A stretch of 64,000 nt of DNA, taken from assembly GCA_016707685.1 (NCBI GenBank), contig JADJHE010000003.1, forward strand, positions 263,808-327,807. Reading direction: 5' to 3'. Of the stretch, positions 1 through 10,114 are shown piece by piece. A program made the translations under genes and the position numbers. A model generated the notes under the pieces. The model had not been told where the DNA came from, made no database searches, and saw only the letters and a program-made list of their open reading frames with translations. The DNA comes from Bacteroidota bacterium (GTDB taxonomy: Bacteria; Bacteroidota; Bacteroidia; 2-12-FULL-35-15). How positions within the stretch are numbered: position 1 is the stretch's first letter; every line of letters starts with the position of its first letter.

Positions 1-2
1 TG

Positions 3-2180
3 CTTGACAACTACGGAAAAACAATCGATCTTGAAAATCCAACATACACGCACCAAGGTGACGATGCAGCATTCGCTGATTTAGTTGCTGAAATGGCTGC
101 TGGTAAAGTTGGTGCAATCATCACTTATAACACAAACCCAGTTTATACAGCTCCTGCTTCCGTTAAGTTTGCAGATGCTTACAATAAAGTAGGTTTACGT
201 ATTTCATTTGCTGATAGAGCAGATGAAACAGCTTCTTTAGCACAATACATTTGTCCAGATTCACATTACTTAGAATCATGGAACGATTTTAATCCTAAAA
301 AAGCACACTACAGTTTAGCACAACCAACAATTACTCCTTTGTTTGCACAACCTCGTCACGAAGGTACGCGTCAAGCACAAGACACCTTGTTGAAATGGGC
401 TGGTAATACAACAGATTATTTAACTTACATCCAAAAGAATTGGATGGAGAAAGTATATCCAATGCAAGGTAAATACATGATGTTTACTGAGTTTTGGAAT
501 CATTCATTACACAATGGTGCAATTGAAGTTGGAAAAGGTGAAGGCGAAGTATTAGCAACACCAGTTGCTGATAGTACAGCTGTTATTGCTCCTGTAGCAG
601 TAAAACCAGTAAAAGTTGAAAAATCAGCAGACGTAACTCCAGAAGTAGTTACTGTTGTTGCAAAAATTAGCTTAAACGATGCTGCTCAAAAAATCAACGC
701 TGTTAAAGCGGGTGCAATGGAATTAGCATTGTACGAAAAAGTTGGTTTGGGTAATGGAAATCAAGCAAACAATCCTTGGTTGCAAGAGTTACCAGATCCT
801 ATTTCTAAAATTACTTGGGACAATTATGTTACTATGGCTCCAGCACAAATGGCAAAAGAAGGCTATTTGATGATGGAACGTCAAGATAGGGAAGCAAGTG
901 TTGTTACAGTTACAGTTAATGGTAAAACAATTAAATTACCAGTTGTACCTCAACCAGGTCAGGCTGAAGGGACTGTTGGTATTGCATTAGGATACGGCCG
1001 TGAAAAAGCAGGTTCTTTAAGCGAAAAAACAGGTGTAATTGGTCAAAATGCATTCCCATTTGTTCAAGTAGTAAATGGAACAATGATGTACGGTGCTTTA
1101 GAAGTATCGGTTGCGAATGCAAACGAAACAACTGAAATTGCTGGAACTCAAATTCACCACACTCTAATGGGTCGTGAAATTGTAAAAGAAACAAACTTAG
1201 AAAGCTATAAGAAAAACCCTAAATCAGGAAATCATGATGAGATGCTTGTAACGCATTCTGGGGTTAAAAAAGCGTCTACTGTTGATTTATGGGATGAATT
1301 TGATCGTCCTGGTCACTCTTGGGGTATGACAATTGACTTGAATTCTTGTATCGGTTGCGGAAGTTGTGTAGTAAGCTGTACTGCTGAAAACAACGTTGCC
1401 GTTGTTGGTAAAGATCAAGTAATGAAAACACGCGAAATGCACTGGTTACGTATCGACAGATACTACAGCAGTGATATGACTAAAGAAGTAGCGAAAGAAG
1501 AAGGGATTGGAGCAATTGACATGTATTTAGAAATGGAAAATCCTGCGGCTGCAAATCCGAAAGTGGTATTCCAACCGATTATGTGTCAACACTGTAATCA
1601 TGCACCTTGCGAAAATGTTTGTCCAGTATTAGCAACAAATCATAGTTCAGATGGATTAAACCAAATGACTTATAACCGTTGCGTTGGTACTCGTTACTGC
1701 GCTAACAACTGTCCATTTAAAGTGAGACGTTTCAACTGGTTTAACTACAATGGAAACTCTGACTTTGCATTTAACCCAACACAAGACGATTTAGGACGTA
1801 TGGTATTAAACCCAGATGTTGTTGTTCGTTCTCGTGGTGTAATGGAAAAATGTTCAATGTGTGTTCAACGTATCCAAGAAGGAAAATTAGAAGCTAAAAA
1901 ATCTGAAGCTCCTTTAAAAGATGGTGCAATTAAAACAGCATGTCAACAATCTTGTCCTACAAACGCAATCTACTTCGGAGATTTAAATGATGAGAATAGC
2001 GAAATTGCTAAACTTAGAAAAGAAGAAGCAGAAGGTCGTAACTACTTTATTCTTGAAGAAATTGGAATCAAACCTACAGTGTCGTACTTAACAAAAGTTA
2101 GAAACTGCGAGGACACAATTGAAGACGGAAGAAAGTCAGCAGGCCATTCAGAAGCAAAATCAGAAAAAGAACACGCATAA
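3..2180 (+). CDS. actB: Alternative complex III iron-sulfur subunit ActB (5' partial)
   Basis: The frame is open from the left edge, so the N-terminal molybdopterin-oxidoreductase-like part is cut off and the ATG at 93 is internal. The visible 725 residues end in a ferredoxin-type domain with four cysteine clusters: CIGCGSCVVSC (near nt 1347), CQHCNHAPCENVCP (near 1584), CVGTRYCANNCPF (near 1680) and CSMC/CQQSCP (1851-1950). This is the ActB pattern of three [4Fe-4S] and one [3Fe-4S] centres. ActB relays electrons from the quinol site to the cytochrome c subunits of ACIII at the inner membrane. actA presumably lies just outside the window. The order actB-C-D-E-F followed by oxidase genes makes the call firm. 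Confidence 0.95.
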   Translation, partial: LDNYGKTIDLENPTYTHQGDDAAFADLVAEMAAGKVGAIITYNTNPVYTAPASVKFADAYNKVGLRISFADRADETASLAQYICPDSHYLESWNDFNPKKAHYSLAQPTITPLFAQPRHEGTRQAQDTLLKWAGNTTDYLTYIQKNWMEKVYPMQGKYMMFTEFWNHSLHNGAIEVGKGEGEVLATPVADSTAVIAPVAVKPVKVEKSADVTPEVVTVVAKISLNDAAQKINAVKAGAMELALYEKVGLGNGNQANNPWLQELPDPISKITWDNYVTMAPAQMAKEGYLMMERQDREASVVTVTVNGKTIKLPVVPQPGQAEGTVGIALGYGREKAGSLSEKTGVIGQNAFPFVQVVNGTMMYGALEVSVANANETTEIAGTQIHHTLMGREIVKETNLESYKKNPKSGNHDEMLVTHSGVKKASTVDLWDEFDRPGHSWGMTIDLNSCIGCGSCVVSCTAENNVAVVGKDQVMKTREMHWLRIDRYYSSDMTKEVAKEEGIGAIDMYLEMENPAAANPKVVFQPIMCQHCNHAPCENVCPVLATNHSSDGLNQMTYNRCVGTRYCANNCPFKVRRFNWFNYNGNSDFAFNPTQDDLGRMVLNPDVVVRSRGVMEKCSMCVQRIQEGKLEAKKSEAPLKDGAIKTACQQSCPTNAIYFGDLNDENSEIAKLRKEEAEGRNYFILEEIGIKPTVSYLTKVRNCEDTIEDGRKSAGHSEAKSEKEHA

Positions 2181-2224
2181 TTAACGAATAAAAAGAATTT
2201 ATAATTTATAATTAGATTATTAAT

Positions 2225-3622
2225 ATGCAGCACGAATCAGAAATTAGAGAGCCGTTAATCCTTGGTAAAAAATCATATCATGAGATTACTGAAGATATCG
2301 TACGACCAATAGAAGGAAAAGCTTCTAAGTATTGGTATATGCTATTGACCATTTCCATCATTTGTTTTTTATGGGGAATAGGTTGTTTAGCGTATACAAT
2401 CGGAATGGGTATTGGAGTTTGGGGTTCAAACAACGGTGTTGATTGGGCATTTGATATTACAAACTTCGTTTGGTGGATCGGTATCGGTCACGCTGGAACC
2501 TTAATTTCTGCAGTATTGTTATTGTTCCGTCAAAAATGGAGAATGGCAATTAACCGCGCTGCTGAGGCAATGACCATCTTTGCTGTAATGTGTGCTGCTA
2601 TCTTCGTATTGTTACATACTGGTCGTCCATGGTTAGATTATTGGTTGTTTCCATTACCAAATCAATTTGGTTCATTATGGGTTAACTTTAACTCTCCATT
2701 GATGTGGGACGTTTTTGCGGTATCAACTTATTTCTCTGTATCCTTGGTATTCTGGTATACAGGTTTAGTTCCTGATTTTGCAATGATCCGTGATAGAGCA
2801 GCAAAACCACTTGCTAGAAAAATATACGGTATTATGAGTTTTGGTTGGGGCGGAAGTGCTCGTCACTGGAGTCGTTTTGAAGAAGTTTCATTAGTACTTG
2901 CAGGTTTATCTACACCCCTTGTATTCTCGGTTCACTCGATTGTATCAACCGATTTTGCAACGGCAGTAGTACCAGGTTGGCATACAACCATCTTTCCTCC
3001 ATATTTCGTTGCTGGAGCAGTATTCTCAGGATTTGCAATGGTATTAACCCTCTTAATCATCGTTCGTAAAATCTACAGTTTAGAAAACTACATTACTATT
3101 AAACATATCGAGTACATGAACATCGTTATCATTGTAACGGGTTCAATTGTAGGTGTTGCTTATTTAACAGAGTTATTTATTTCTTGGTATTCAGGTGTTG
3201 AGTATGAACAATACGCATTCTTGAATCGTGCTACTGGTCCATATTGGTGGGCATATGCAGCCATGATGACTTGTAACGTTATCTCTCCACAATTATTTTG
3301 GTTCAAAAAATTACGTACTAATTTAACATTTACATTTATCATGTCAATCATTGTGAACATTGGTATGTGGTTCGAGCGTTTCGTAATTATTGTTCCTACA
3401 TTGTGTCGTACATATTTGCCTTCTACATGGAATATGTATTCTCCTTCATTTATTGATTGGGGTATTTATACTGGAACAATTGGTATGTTCTTTACATTCT
3501 TCCTTTTGTTTACGCGTTATTTTCCTGTAATTGCACAAGCGGAGTTGAAGTCAATTATGAAATCATCAGGTCAAGAATACAAAGAAAAAAATGCTGCGCA
3601 TGGTCATGCAGCACACCACTAA
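2225..3622 (+). CDS. actC: Alternative complex III quinol-binding membrane subunit ActC (NrfD/PsrC family)
   Basis: This 465-residue polytopic protein has about ten hydrophobic segments, a cytoplasmic N-terminus containing EDIVRPIEGK, and a His-rich C-terminus. It belongs to the NrfD/polysulfide-reductase membrane family that holds a quinol site in ACIII. It starts 44 nt after actB and precedes actD, the standard order. ActC and its paralogue ActF are the large membrane subunits; which of them binds quinol in this organism is inferred from family knowledge. No frameshift or missing segment was seen. Confidence 0.95.
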   Translation: MQHESEIREPLILGKKSYHEITEDIVRPIEGKASKYWYMLLTISIICFLWGIGCLAYTIGMGIGVWGSNNGVDWAFDITNFVWWIGIGHAGTLISAVLLLFRQKWRMAINRAAEAMTIFAVMCAAIFVLLHTGRPWLDYWLFPLPNQFGSLWVNFNSPLMWDVFAVSTYFSVSLVFWYTGLVPDFAMIRDRAAKPLARKIYGIMSFGWGGSARHWSRFEEVSLVLAGLSTPLVFSVHSIVSTDFATAVVPGWHTTIFPPYFVAGAVFSGFAMVLTLLIIVRKIYSLENYITIKHIEYMNIVIIVTGSIVGVAYLTELFISWYSGVEYEQYAFLNRATGPYWWAYAAMMTCNVISPQLFWFKKLRTNLTFTFIMSIIVNIGMWFERFVIIVPTLCRTYLPSTWNMYSPSFIDWGIYTGTIGMFFTFFLLFTRYFPVIAQAELKSIMKSSGQEYKEKNAAHGHAAHH

Positions 3623-3659
3623 TAAACGAATTATAATAAACAATTAAGTTTAATAAGAT

Positions 3660-4178
3660 ATGAGTAAAGCAGTAATACACGCAATATTTGATGATGAAGA
3701 GCCATTAATGGCTAGTGCAAAGTCGCTCCGTTCACAAGGAATTCATATTAAGGATGTATTTACACCATTTCCAGTTCACGGTTTAGATACAGCTATTGGA
3801 GTTCCTAGAACAAGAATCGCAATCACTGCATTCATCTACGGATTAACTGGTGCTTCATTAGCTACATTAATGATGTGGTACATGATGATTTCTGATTGGC
3901 CTACTGATGTGGGTGGTAAACCAAGTTTTGCATATTATATGAATATGCCAGCGTTTATTCCTATTACGTTTGAGGCAACCGTATTGTGTGCGGCTCATGG
4001 GATGGTAATCACATATTATTTAAGATGTTGGATGTTGCCAGGTGTAAAAGCAAAAAATCCAGATCCACGTACAACAGACGATAAGTTTTTGATGGTTATT
4101 GAAACAAAAGAAGAGAACAAAAGCAACATTGAATCAATGTTGAAAAATGGTGGAGCAACAGAAATCCACCACAAATAA
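3660..4178 (+). CDS. actD: Alternative complex III membrane subunit ActD (DUF3341)
   Basis: A 172-residue protein with a soluble N-terminal segment (AIFDDEEPLMASAKSLR), a typical DUF3341 opening, then two transmembrane helices near residues 55-80 and 100-125 and a soluble tail. ActD is a structural subunit bridging ActC and the peripheral arm. It sits 37 nt downstream of actC and 37 nt upstream of actE in one transcription unit. Length and order are usual for Bacteroidota. Confidence 0.93.
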   Translation: MSKAVIHAIFDDEEPLMASAKSLRSQGIHIKDVFTPFPVHGLDTAIGVPRTRIAITAFIYGLTGASLATLMMWYMMISDWPTDVGGKPSFAYYMNMPAFIPITFEATVLCAAHGMVITYYLRCWMLPGVKAKNPDPRTTDDKFLMVIETKEENKSNIESMLKNGGATEIHHK

Positions 4179-4215
4179 GAAGAAAAAAGAATTTGCTAAA
4201 GAATAATATACTACA

Positions 4216-4884
4216 ATGAACAAAAAGGTAACAAGAATTATTTCTTTGATGGCGGTTTTTGGCTGTGTAACCATAGGTTTTACATCGTGCTCAAAACATG
4301 ACGAAAATAGTCCAGGTGTAGAGTTTATGCCTGACATGTATCGATCTCCTTCACTTGAGACAAACTTATTTGATGTTATTAAAAATGAGGATGGATCATA
4401 CGATACAGTTCTCTCTAACAGAAAGCCTGTAGCGGGTACAATTGCTCGTGGATACATGCCATATGCATATCCAAATACAATTGAAGGATATGAAGCAGCT
4501 GGTGCAAACTTACGGAACCCATTTTCAAAAAGTGTTGTTAACTTGAAAGAAGGCGAAGTTTTGTACGGTAAATATTGTTCTGCTTGTCATGGTGCTGGTG
4601 GTGAAGGCGATGGATTAGTAGGGGGGAAATTACCTGGCGCTCCTCCATCATACAAAACCGTTTTAAAAACATTGCCTGAAGGAAAAATATTTCACTCAAT
4701 TACTTACGGTAAAGGTTTAATGGGTTCGCATGCAGGGCAATTGACAAAAGAAGAAAGATGGAAGTTGGTAATGTATGTTCAAAAATTACAAGGCAATGAC
4801 GCTCCAATAGCTGCTGTTGCAGTTGATTCTACAAAAACAGATTCTACTGCGGTAGTTGTTAAAGTGGAAGAGCCAAAAAAATAA
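4216..4884 (+). CDS. actE: Alternative complex III monoheme cytochrome c lipoprotein ActE
   Basis: The 222-residue product has a signal peptide ending in a lipobox (FTSC at about residue 25), so it is probably lipid-anchored on the periplasmic side. A single heme-c site CSACH lies near residue 122, with a downstream Met (KGLMGSHAG) as likely sixth ligand. It is the electron exit subunit of ACIII that hands electrons to the oxidase or a soluble cytochrome. The tail is Ala/Val/Lys-rich and low complexity. Operon position between actD and actF supports the name. Confidence 0.93.
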   Translation: MNKKVTRIISLMAVFGCVTIGFTSCSKHDENSPGVEFMPDMYRSPSLETNLFDVIKNEDGSYDTVLSNRKPVAGTIARGYMPYAYPNTIEGYEAAGANLRNPFSKSVVNLKEGEVLYGKYCSACHGAGGEGDGLVGGKLPGAPPSYKTVLKTLPEGKIFHSITYGKGLMGSHAGQLTKEERWKLVMYVQKLQGNDAPIAAVAVDSTKTDSTAVVVKVEEPKK

Positions 4885-4922
4885 AAAGAATTTATTCGGA
4901 TATAATAGAGATAAAAAGATAA

Positions 4923-6164
4923 ATGAATACTGATATGAATAATAATTACACGTTTACAAGCAAAACCAGAAACATTACGTTTGGTTTAATGGCAATTGGT
5001 TTAATTACTATGATTGCCGGCTTTTTAACAGACCATGCTCCAGAAGGCGTTAGTCATGAAGAATATCATCGTACACGTTTTTGGGCAAATTTATTAGTAA
5101 ACAGCTATTTCTATATGGGAATTGCATTGCTAGCAACATTCTTTATGGCATTGCAATATGTTGCAGAGGTTGCTTGGTCGGTTGCTGTTAAACGTGTTTA
5201 CGAAGCAGTTTCTAGCTTTTTACCAGTTGGTGCAATCATGATGTTTATTGTATTATTAGCAGGTCAATTACACCAACATCATTTATACCACTGGATGGAT
5301 CCAGAAACCATCAACCCTGAATCTCCTAAATACGATGAGATAATTGCTGGTAAATCTGCATATTTTGCTCCTTGGTTTTTTTGGTTAAGAACAATATTAT
5401 ATTTAGTTGTTTGGGTTTTATTTCAACGTGGATTTATCAAACGTTCATTAGAACAAGATTTGCAAGGTGGAACTAAATTGCATTTCAAACAAATGGGTAA
5501 AGCAGCTGCATTTATGGTGTTCTTTGCTTACACATCATCTTCATCTTCATGGGATTGGATGATGAGTTTAGATATTCACTGGTTCTCTACAATGTATGGC
5601 TGGTATTCATTTTCAGGAATGTGGATTTCAGCAATGGTAACAATCATTTTATTGGTATTGTACTTAAAACGTAAAGGATATTTACAACAAGTAAATGAAA
5701 GTCATATTCACGATTTAGGAAAATGGGTTTTTGCAGTTAGTTTCTTATGGAGTTACTTGTGGTTCATGCAATTTATGTTGATTTGGTATACAAACATTCC
5801 AGAAGAAACAATCTATTTCCAAGAACGTATGCATGATTTCGGCTACATGGGATTAATGTGGACAGTGTTTTTTATGAACTTTGTATTCCCAATGATATTA
5901 TTAATGAGTCGTGATTCAAAGCGTAATTACTTTTTCTTAGTATTTGTTGGTTGTATCATATTTGTTGGTCACTGGTTAGATGTATTTATGATGGTAATGC
6001 CTGCAACTGTAAAAAGCCACTGGCATTTAGGATGGTTAGAGATTGGGATGGCACTAGGTTTCTTAGGTTTAATGTTATTTGTAATCCACAGAGCATTAGC
6101 TAAATCATCACTAATGGTTAAACAACATCCTTATTTGGATGAAAGTATTCATCACCACATTTAA
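4923..6164 (+). CDS. actF: Alternative complex III membrane subunit ActF (quinol:cytochrome c oxidoreductase subunit 2)
   Basis: A 413-residue protein with about ten transmembrane helices and aromatic-rich loops (SWDWMMSLDIHWFSTMYGWY), typical of ActF, the second NrfD-like integral subunit. It lies 38 nt after actE. The C-terminus ends in a His cluster. ActF packs against ActC in the membrane and may contribute to proton movement (family knowledge). The ATG at 4923 is preferred; a second ATG lies four codons later (MNTDMNNN). Confidence 0.92.
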   Translation: MNTDMNNNYTFTSKTRNITFGLMAIGLITMIAGFLTDHAPEGVSHEEYHRTRFWANLLVNSYFYMGIALLATFFMALQYVAEVAWSVAVKRVYEAVSSFLPVGAIMMFIVLLAGQLHQHHLYHWMDPETINPESPKYDEIIAGKSAYFAPWFFWLRTILYLVVWVLFQRGFIKRSLEQDLQGGTKLHFKQMGKAAAFMVFFAYTSSSSSWDWMMSLDIHWFSTMYGWYSFSGMWISAMVTIILLVLYLKRKGYLQQVNESHIHDLGKWVFAVSFLWSYLWFMQFMLIWYTNIPEETIYFQERMHDFGYMGLMWTVFFMNFVFPMILLMSRDSKRNYFFLVFVGCIIFVGHWLDVFMMVMPATVKSHWHLGWLEIGMALGFLGLMLFVIHRALAKSSLMVKQHPYLDESIHHHI

Positions 6165-6219
6165 TAATTAAAATTATAGTAAAGAAGAACATAATAACGA
6201 ATATCAATACAAAAACACT

Positions 6220-7208
6220 ATGATAAAGTTTTTAATTTACGTTGCCATTATTTTAGCAGTTTTAGCAGTTGGCTATTTAGTAAGAGTTTTTGAACTTGCT
6301 CAAGCTTTAAAAGGGAGAAAGTCGGAAGAGGTTACCGAACAGGATAACAAAATGATGGCAAGAGTTATGCTTGCTATGTTGGTTTTCTTATTTGGCTTTA
6401 CAATCTGGCAATTAATGGAATACAGTAGCCTAATGTTACCTGAAGCTGCTTCTATTCACGGTAAGTTAACAGATACCTTGTTAGATTTCAACTTTGCAGT
6501 AATCTGGATTGTATTTGCATTAACACAATTTTTATTGTTTTGGTTTTCTTACAAATATTACGGTCGTAAAAATAATAGAGCAACCTACTTTCCTCATAGT
6601 AATAAATTGGAAATGATTTGGACTGTTATTCCAGCAATTGTATTAGCCGTGATTATCATTTTTGGATTAAAACGTGGAATAAAATTACAGAGCCTGCAGC
6701 AGCAGAATCTACTATCGTACAAATTTACAGTAAACAATTTGACTGGACTGCTCGTTATGCTGGGAAAGACAATGTGTTAGGAGAATCAAACTATAAATTG
6801 ATTACAGCTACAAACGAATTAGGGATGATTGCAGAAAGTAAAGAAGGACAAGATGATATCATTGTAAAAAATGAATTGCACTTACCTGTTAACAAAGAAG
6901 TTGAATTTAAATTCAATTCTCGCGATGTTATTCATAGTGCTTATTTCCCTCACTTTAGAGCACAAATGAACTGCGTACCAGGTATGACAACTATGTTCCA
7001 TTTCACACCAACTATTACTACTGCAGAAATGAGAACAAAAACAGGAAACGATAAATTTGATTATATTTTATTATGTAACAAAATTTGTGGTAATAGTCAT
7101 TATAACATGCAAATGACAATTATTGTTGAAACGGAAGCTGAATACAGCAAATGGTTAAGAGAGAAAAAACCATTTGGTACAGCTACAGCAACTGCTGAAA
7201 CAAAATAA
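6220..7208 (+). CDS. coxB: Cytochrome c oxidase subunit II, split by a one-base frameshift
   Basis: The N-terminal part (to about nt 6669) encodes two membrane hairpin helices and the segment WTVIPAIVLAVIIIFGLK. The C-terminal cupredoxin part, in another frame, begins TWNKITEPAAAES and includes the CuA ligand set CNKICGNSHYNM near 7070. Adding one A to the AAAA run at 6669-6672 joins the parts without loss, giving about 329 aa, a normal CoxB length. Because both halves are well conserved, a sequencing indel is more likely than a dead gene. CoxB accepts electrons from cytochrome c and passes them to CoxA, encoded 40 nt downstream. Confidence 0.92.
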
Positions 7209-7247
7209 GTAAAGAAAATAACTAATAAATTATAAAAGTATAAGCAT

Positions 7248-9062
7248 ATGTCAATGGAGAATCACGGTCATCACAATCACGAAGGACACCACGCTCACCA
7301 CGATGAACATCATCATGAAGAACATTGGGTGACGAAATACGTTTTCAGTATGGATCACAAAGTCATTTCACGTCAGTTTTTGATAACTGCTGTGATTATG
7401 GCTGTATTAGCAATGATTATGTCAATTCTTTTCCGTTTGCAATTGGCTTGGCCAGGGGAAAAATTTGCAATCATCAATTATTTGCTAGGTGATAAATGGG
7501 GTAAAGATGGTATTCTTGATCCAGGTATGTACATGGCATTGGTTACTATTCATGGTACTGTAATGGTGTTTATGGTATTAACGGGTGGTTTAAGTGGTAC
7601 ATTCAGTAACTTGTTAATTCCTTACCAAATTGGTGCTCGCGATATGGCATCTGGTTTCTTGAACATGTTATCATACTGGTTCTTCTTCTTATCAAGTGTA
7701 TTTATGTTATCTGCTTTCTTTATTGAAACAGGTCCTGCATCTGGTGGTTGGACAGTTTATCCTCCTTTAAGTGCATTGCCTCAAGCAATGGAAGGTTCTA
7801 AATTGGGGATGACATTGTGGTTAGTTTCTATGTCATTGTTCATTGTATCTTCTTTATTAGGTGGTTTGAACTACATCGTTACAATCTTAAATTTACGTAC
7901 AAAAGGGATGTCAATGACTCGTTTGCCTTTAACAATTTGGGCATTCTTAGTTACTGCAATCATAGGTGTATTATCTTTCCCTGTATTATTATCAGCAGCG
8001 TTATTATTGATTTTCGATCGTAGTTTCGGAACATCATTCTACTTATCTGATATTTACATTGGTGGACAAGCATTAGAGCAAACTGGTGGTAGCCCAATTT
8101 TATACCAACATTTATTCTGGTTCTTAGGTCACCCTGAGGTATATATCATTATTTTACCTGCATTGGGTTTAACTTCTGAAATTATTTCGGTAAATGCTCG
8201 TAAACCAATTTTTGGTTACCGTGCAATGATTGGTTCTATCATGGCAATTGGTTTCCTTTCGTTTATCGTTTGGGGACATCACATGTACATCACTGGGATG
8301 AATCCTTTCTTAGGTTCTGTATTCGTATTCACTACATTGTTGATTGCAATTCCTTCTGCTGTAAAAGCATTTAACTACATCACTACATTATGGAAAGGTA
8401 ACATCCGTTACACTCCAGCAATGTTGTTTGCAATTGGTTTAGTATCTACATTTATTTCTGGTGGTTTAACTGGTATTATTCTTGCCGATTCAGCATTGGA
8501 TATCCAAGTTCACGATACATACTTCGTTGTTGCCCATTTCCACATTGTAATGGGTGTATCTGCAATCTTTGGTATGTTAGCTGGTGTTTACCACTGGTAT
8601 CCAAAATTGTTTTTACGTCAGATGAATAAAAAATTAGGGTATATACACTTTACCTTAACATTTATCTCTGCATACGGAGTATTTTACCCAATGCATTTCT
8701 TAGGTTTAGCAGGCGTTCCTCGTAGATATTATGACAACACAGCATTTCCAATGTTCGACAATTTGGTAAATATAAATGTGTTAATTACCATGTTTGCGAT
8801 TTTAGCAGCAATTGCACAAATTTTCTTCTTGTTCAATTTCTTCTATTCAATGTTCCGTGGACCAAAAGCAGAACAAAATCCTTGGGATTCAAATACATTA
8901 GAGTGGACAACTCCAATGGCAAATATCCATGGAAACTGGCCAGGTCCATTACCAGAAGTTCACCGTTGGCCATACGATTACAGTAAGCCAGGTGTGGAAG
9001 CTGATTTTGTGATGCAAACAGTTCCATTAGCCGAAGGCGAATTAGATGGTGGAGGACACTAA
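7248..9062 (+). CDS. coxA: Cytochrome c oxidase subunit I
   Basis: A 604-residue, 12-helix heme-copper oxidase subunit with a His-rich N-terminal leader. Ligand motifs visible are TIHGTVMVF (low-spin heme His), GHPEVY (CuB His with the cross-linked Tyr), WGHHMY (CuB His pair), and HDTYFVVAHFHIVMG carrying the heme a3 and heme a histidines. It reduces O2 to water and pumps protons. It is the last gene of the ACIII-oxidase operon and is followed 19 nt later by a strong terminator. No coxC is visible here. Confidence 0.97.
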   Translation: MSMENHGHHNHEGHHAHHDEHHHEEHWVTKYVFSMDHKVISRQFLITAVIMAVLAMIMSILFRLQLAWPGEKFAIINYLLGDKWGKDGILDPGMYMALVTIHGTVMVFMVLTGGLSGTFSNLLIPYQIGARDMASGFLNMLSYWFFFLSSVFMLSAFFIETGPASGGWTVYPPLSALPQAMEGSKLGMTLWLVSMSLFIVSSLLGGLNYIVTILNLRTKGMSMTRLPLTIWAFLVTAIIGVLSFPVLLSAALLLIFDRSFGTSFYLSDIYIGGQALEQTGGSPILYQHLFWFLGHPEVYIIILPALGLTSEIISVNARKPIFGYRAMIGSIMAIGFLSFIVWGHHMYITGMNPFLGSVFVFTTLLIAIPSAVKAFNYITTLWKGNIRYTPAMLFAIGLVSTFISGGLTGIILADSALDIQVHDTYFVVAHFHIVMGVSAIFGMLAGVYHWYPKLFLRQMNKKLGYIHFTLTFISAYGVFYPMHFLGLAGVPRRYYDNTAFPMFDNLVNINVLITMFAILAAIAQIFFLFNFFYSMFRGPKAEQNPWDSNTLEWTTPMANIHGNWPGPLPEVHRWPYDYSKPGVEADFVMQTVPLAEGELDGGGH

Positions 9063-9081
9063 TCAAACTACTATATAAAAC

Positions 9082-9111
9082 AAAAACCCCGAGATACTTC
9101 TCGGGGTTTTT
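9082..9111 (+). terminator. Intrinsic terminator of the actB-coxA operon
   Basis: A perfect 13-bp stem (AAAAACCCCGAGA at 9082-9094 with its complement at 9099-9111) closes a TACT loop and ends in T residues. It lies 19 nt after coxA. The A-rich 5' arm means it can also stop minus-strand transcription from the DUF3108 gene. Confidence 0.93.
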
Positions 9112-9136
9112 GTTTTAATGGTTCTTCTGTTATTTA

Positions 9137-9967
9137 TTAATTTACTTTTGAAACCGGATTTGCTAATCCTGAATAATTGGTTAATTCTACTTTTATGGAT
9201 CCTACCAATACATCGGCTTGGCCTTTAATTGGAATATGGTTTTTGTCATCCGTAATCCATATGTTTAAGTCTTCCTCGTGTTTAAATACACGCCCTTTTT
9301 GAACGATTGGACGGAACTTTAAGCATTTAAAGGTTCCAAGGTCTGTTTTAACTGTTTCGCGACCTATAAACTTAATTTTCAATGGCCACACTTCTTTGTC
9401 CATAAAACAATTGATGCTGTACATTTCGCCTGGTTTTGCTCCCGATAAATCCAAGTTACGTGCATGGTAAAATGCGGATAACATATCTTGCATGTTTGGT
9501 TCAATATCAAATTGCTGACCTTCGCCCACATTTACTTTTTGTTTGTAATGGTTAAAGATATAATCCTGATTGATTTTGTATCCACCTTCGTTTACACGTC
9601 TTACAAATAACCAAGGCACTAATGCTTGATCATCTACATACGTTTCGTAACGGTCGCGAACTTTATAGAACCAATCGAATGTTCCTTTTGATGAACCCAA
9701 ACCTACTACGTGATACGTTTTACGTCCTGCAATTTCTTTTACTTCATCTGTAATAGCAAGTGTGGCAACACCAGCATCAATGATTCCATAATGCATTTTA
9801 AAGGTTAATAATTCCCCACGTTTAAACGCATTGTTGTTCATCATGGGTAATTCTTTTGAAACACCATCTTCTACTTGAATAGTAGGTATTTCTTTTTGTT
9901 GTGTAAAGGAGATGCTGGCAATACCAGCAATTGTTGTGATTCCTCCAAATAAAACGATCTTGTTCAT
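9137..9967 (-). CDS. DUF3108 domain-containing secreted protein
   Basis: A 276-residue protein. The frame extends 23 codons upstream to 10036, but the ATG at 9967 gives a hydrophobic signal-like segment (MNKIVLFGGITTIAGIASI), so it is preferred. The body matches DUF3108 features: a β-rich fold with ELLTFKMHYGIIDAGVATL near the N-terminus and RDRYETYVD in the middle. Function is unknown; family members are envelope proteins. It faces the coxA terminator convergently and lies downstream of the heme-c lipoprotein gene. Confidence 0.8.
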   Translation of the reverse strand: MNKIVLFGGITTIAGIASISFTQQKEIPTIQVEDGVSKELPMMNNNAFKRGELLTFKMHYGIIDAGVATLAITDEVKEIAGRKTYHVVGLGSSKGTFDWFYKVRDRYETYVDDQALVPWLFVRRVNEGGYKINQDYIFNHYKQKVNVGEGQQFDIEPNMQDMLSAFYHARNLDLSGAKPGEMYSINCFMDKEVWPLKIKFIGRETVKTDLGTFKCLKFRPIVQKGRVFKHEEDLNIWITDDKNHIPIKGQADVLVGSIKVELTNYSGLANPVSKVN

Positions 9968-10071
9968 AGTTGTAGAATTAGATGCTAAACAGTATTCAAA
10001 CGCTGTGCCAAATGCATTTATTGTTCTAAAAAACACTAATGTGATTGGGGAGTAGGGCCGGGTGGTAAAGC

Positions 10072-10099
10072 AAAAGAGATTCCAATTGGAACCTCTTTT
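10072..10099 (-). terminator. Probable terminator after the heme-c lipoprotein gene
   Basis: An inverted repeat pairs AAAAGAG-A-TTCC (10072-10083) with GGAA-C-CTCTTTT (10088-10099) with one internal mismatch. It sits just past the stop of the minus-strand gene ending at 10115, and reads into T residues in that direction. Confidence 0.6.
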
Positions 10100-10114
10100 G
10101 TTATTTGAGAAAGA

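Noticed and set aside
931..1194. Minus-strand ORF inside actB, and many similar antisense ORFs throughout
   Set aside because: They mirror well-conserved genes in other frames and have unlikely composition with no recognisable domains.
6660..6790. Programmed frameshift in coxB
   Set aside because: There is no slippery heptamer with a downstream structure, coxB is not known to use recoding, and similar breaks occur all over the window.
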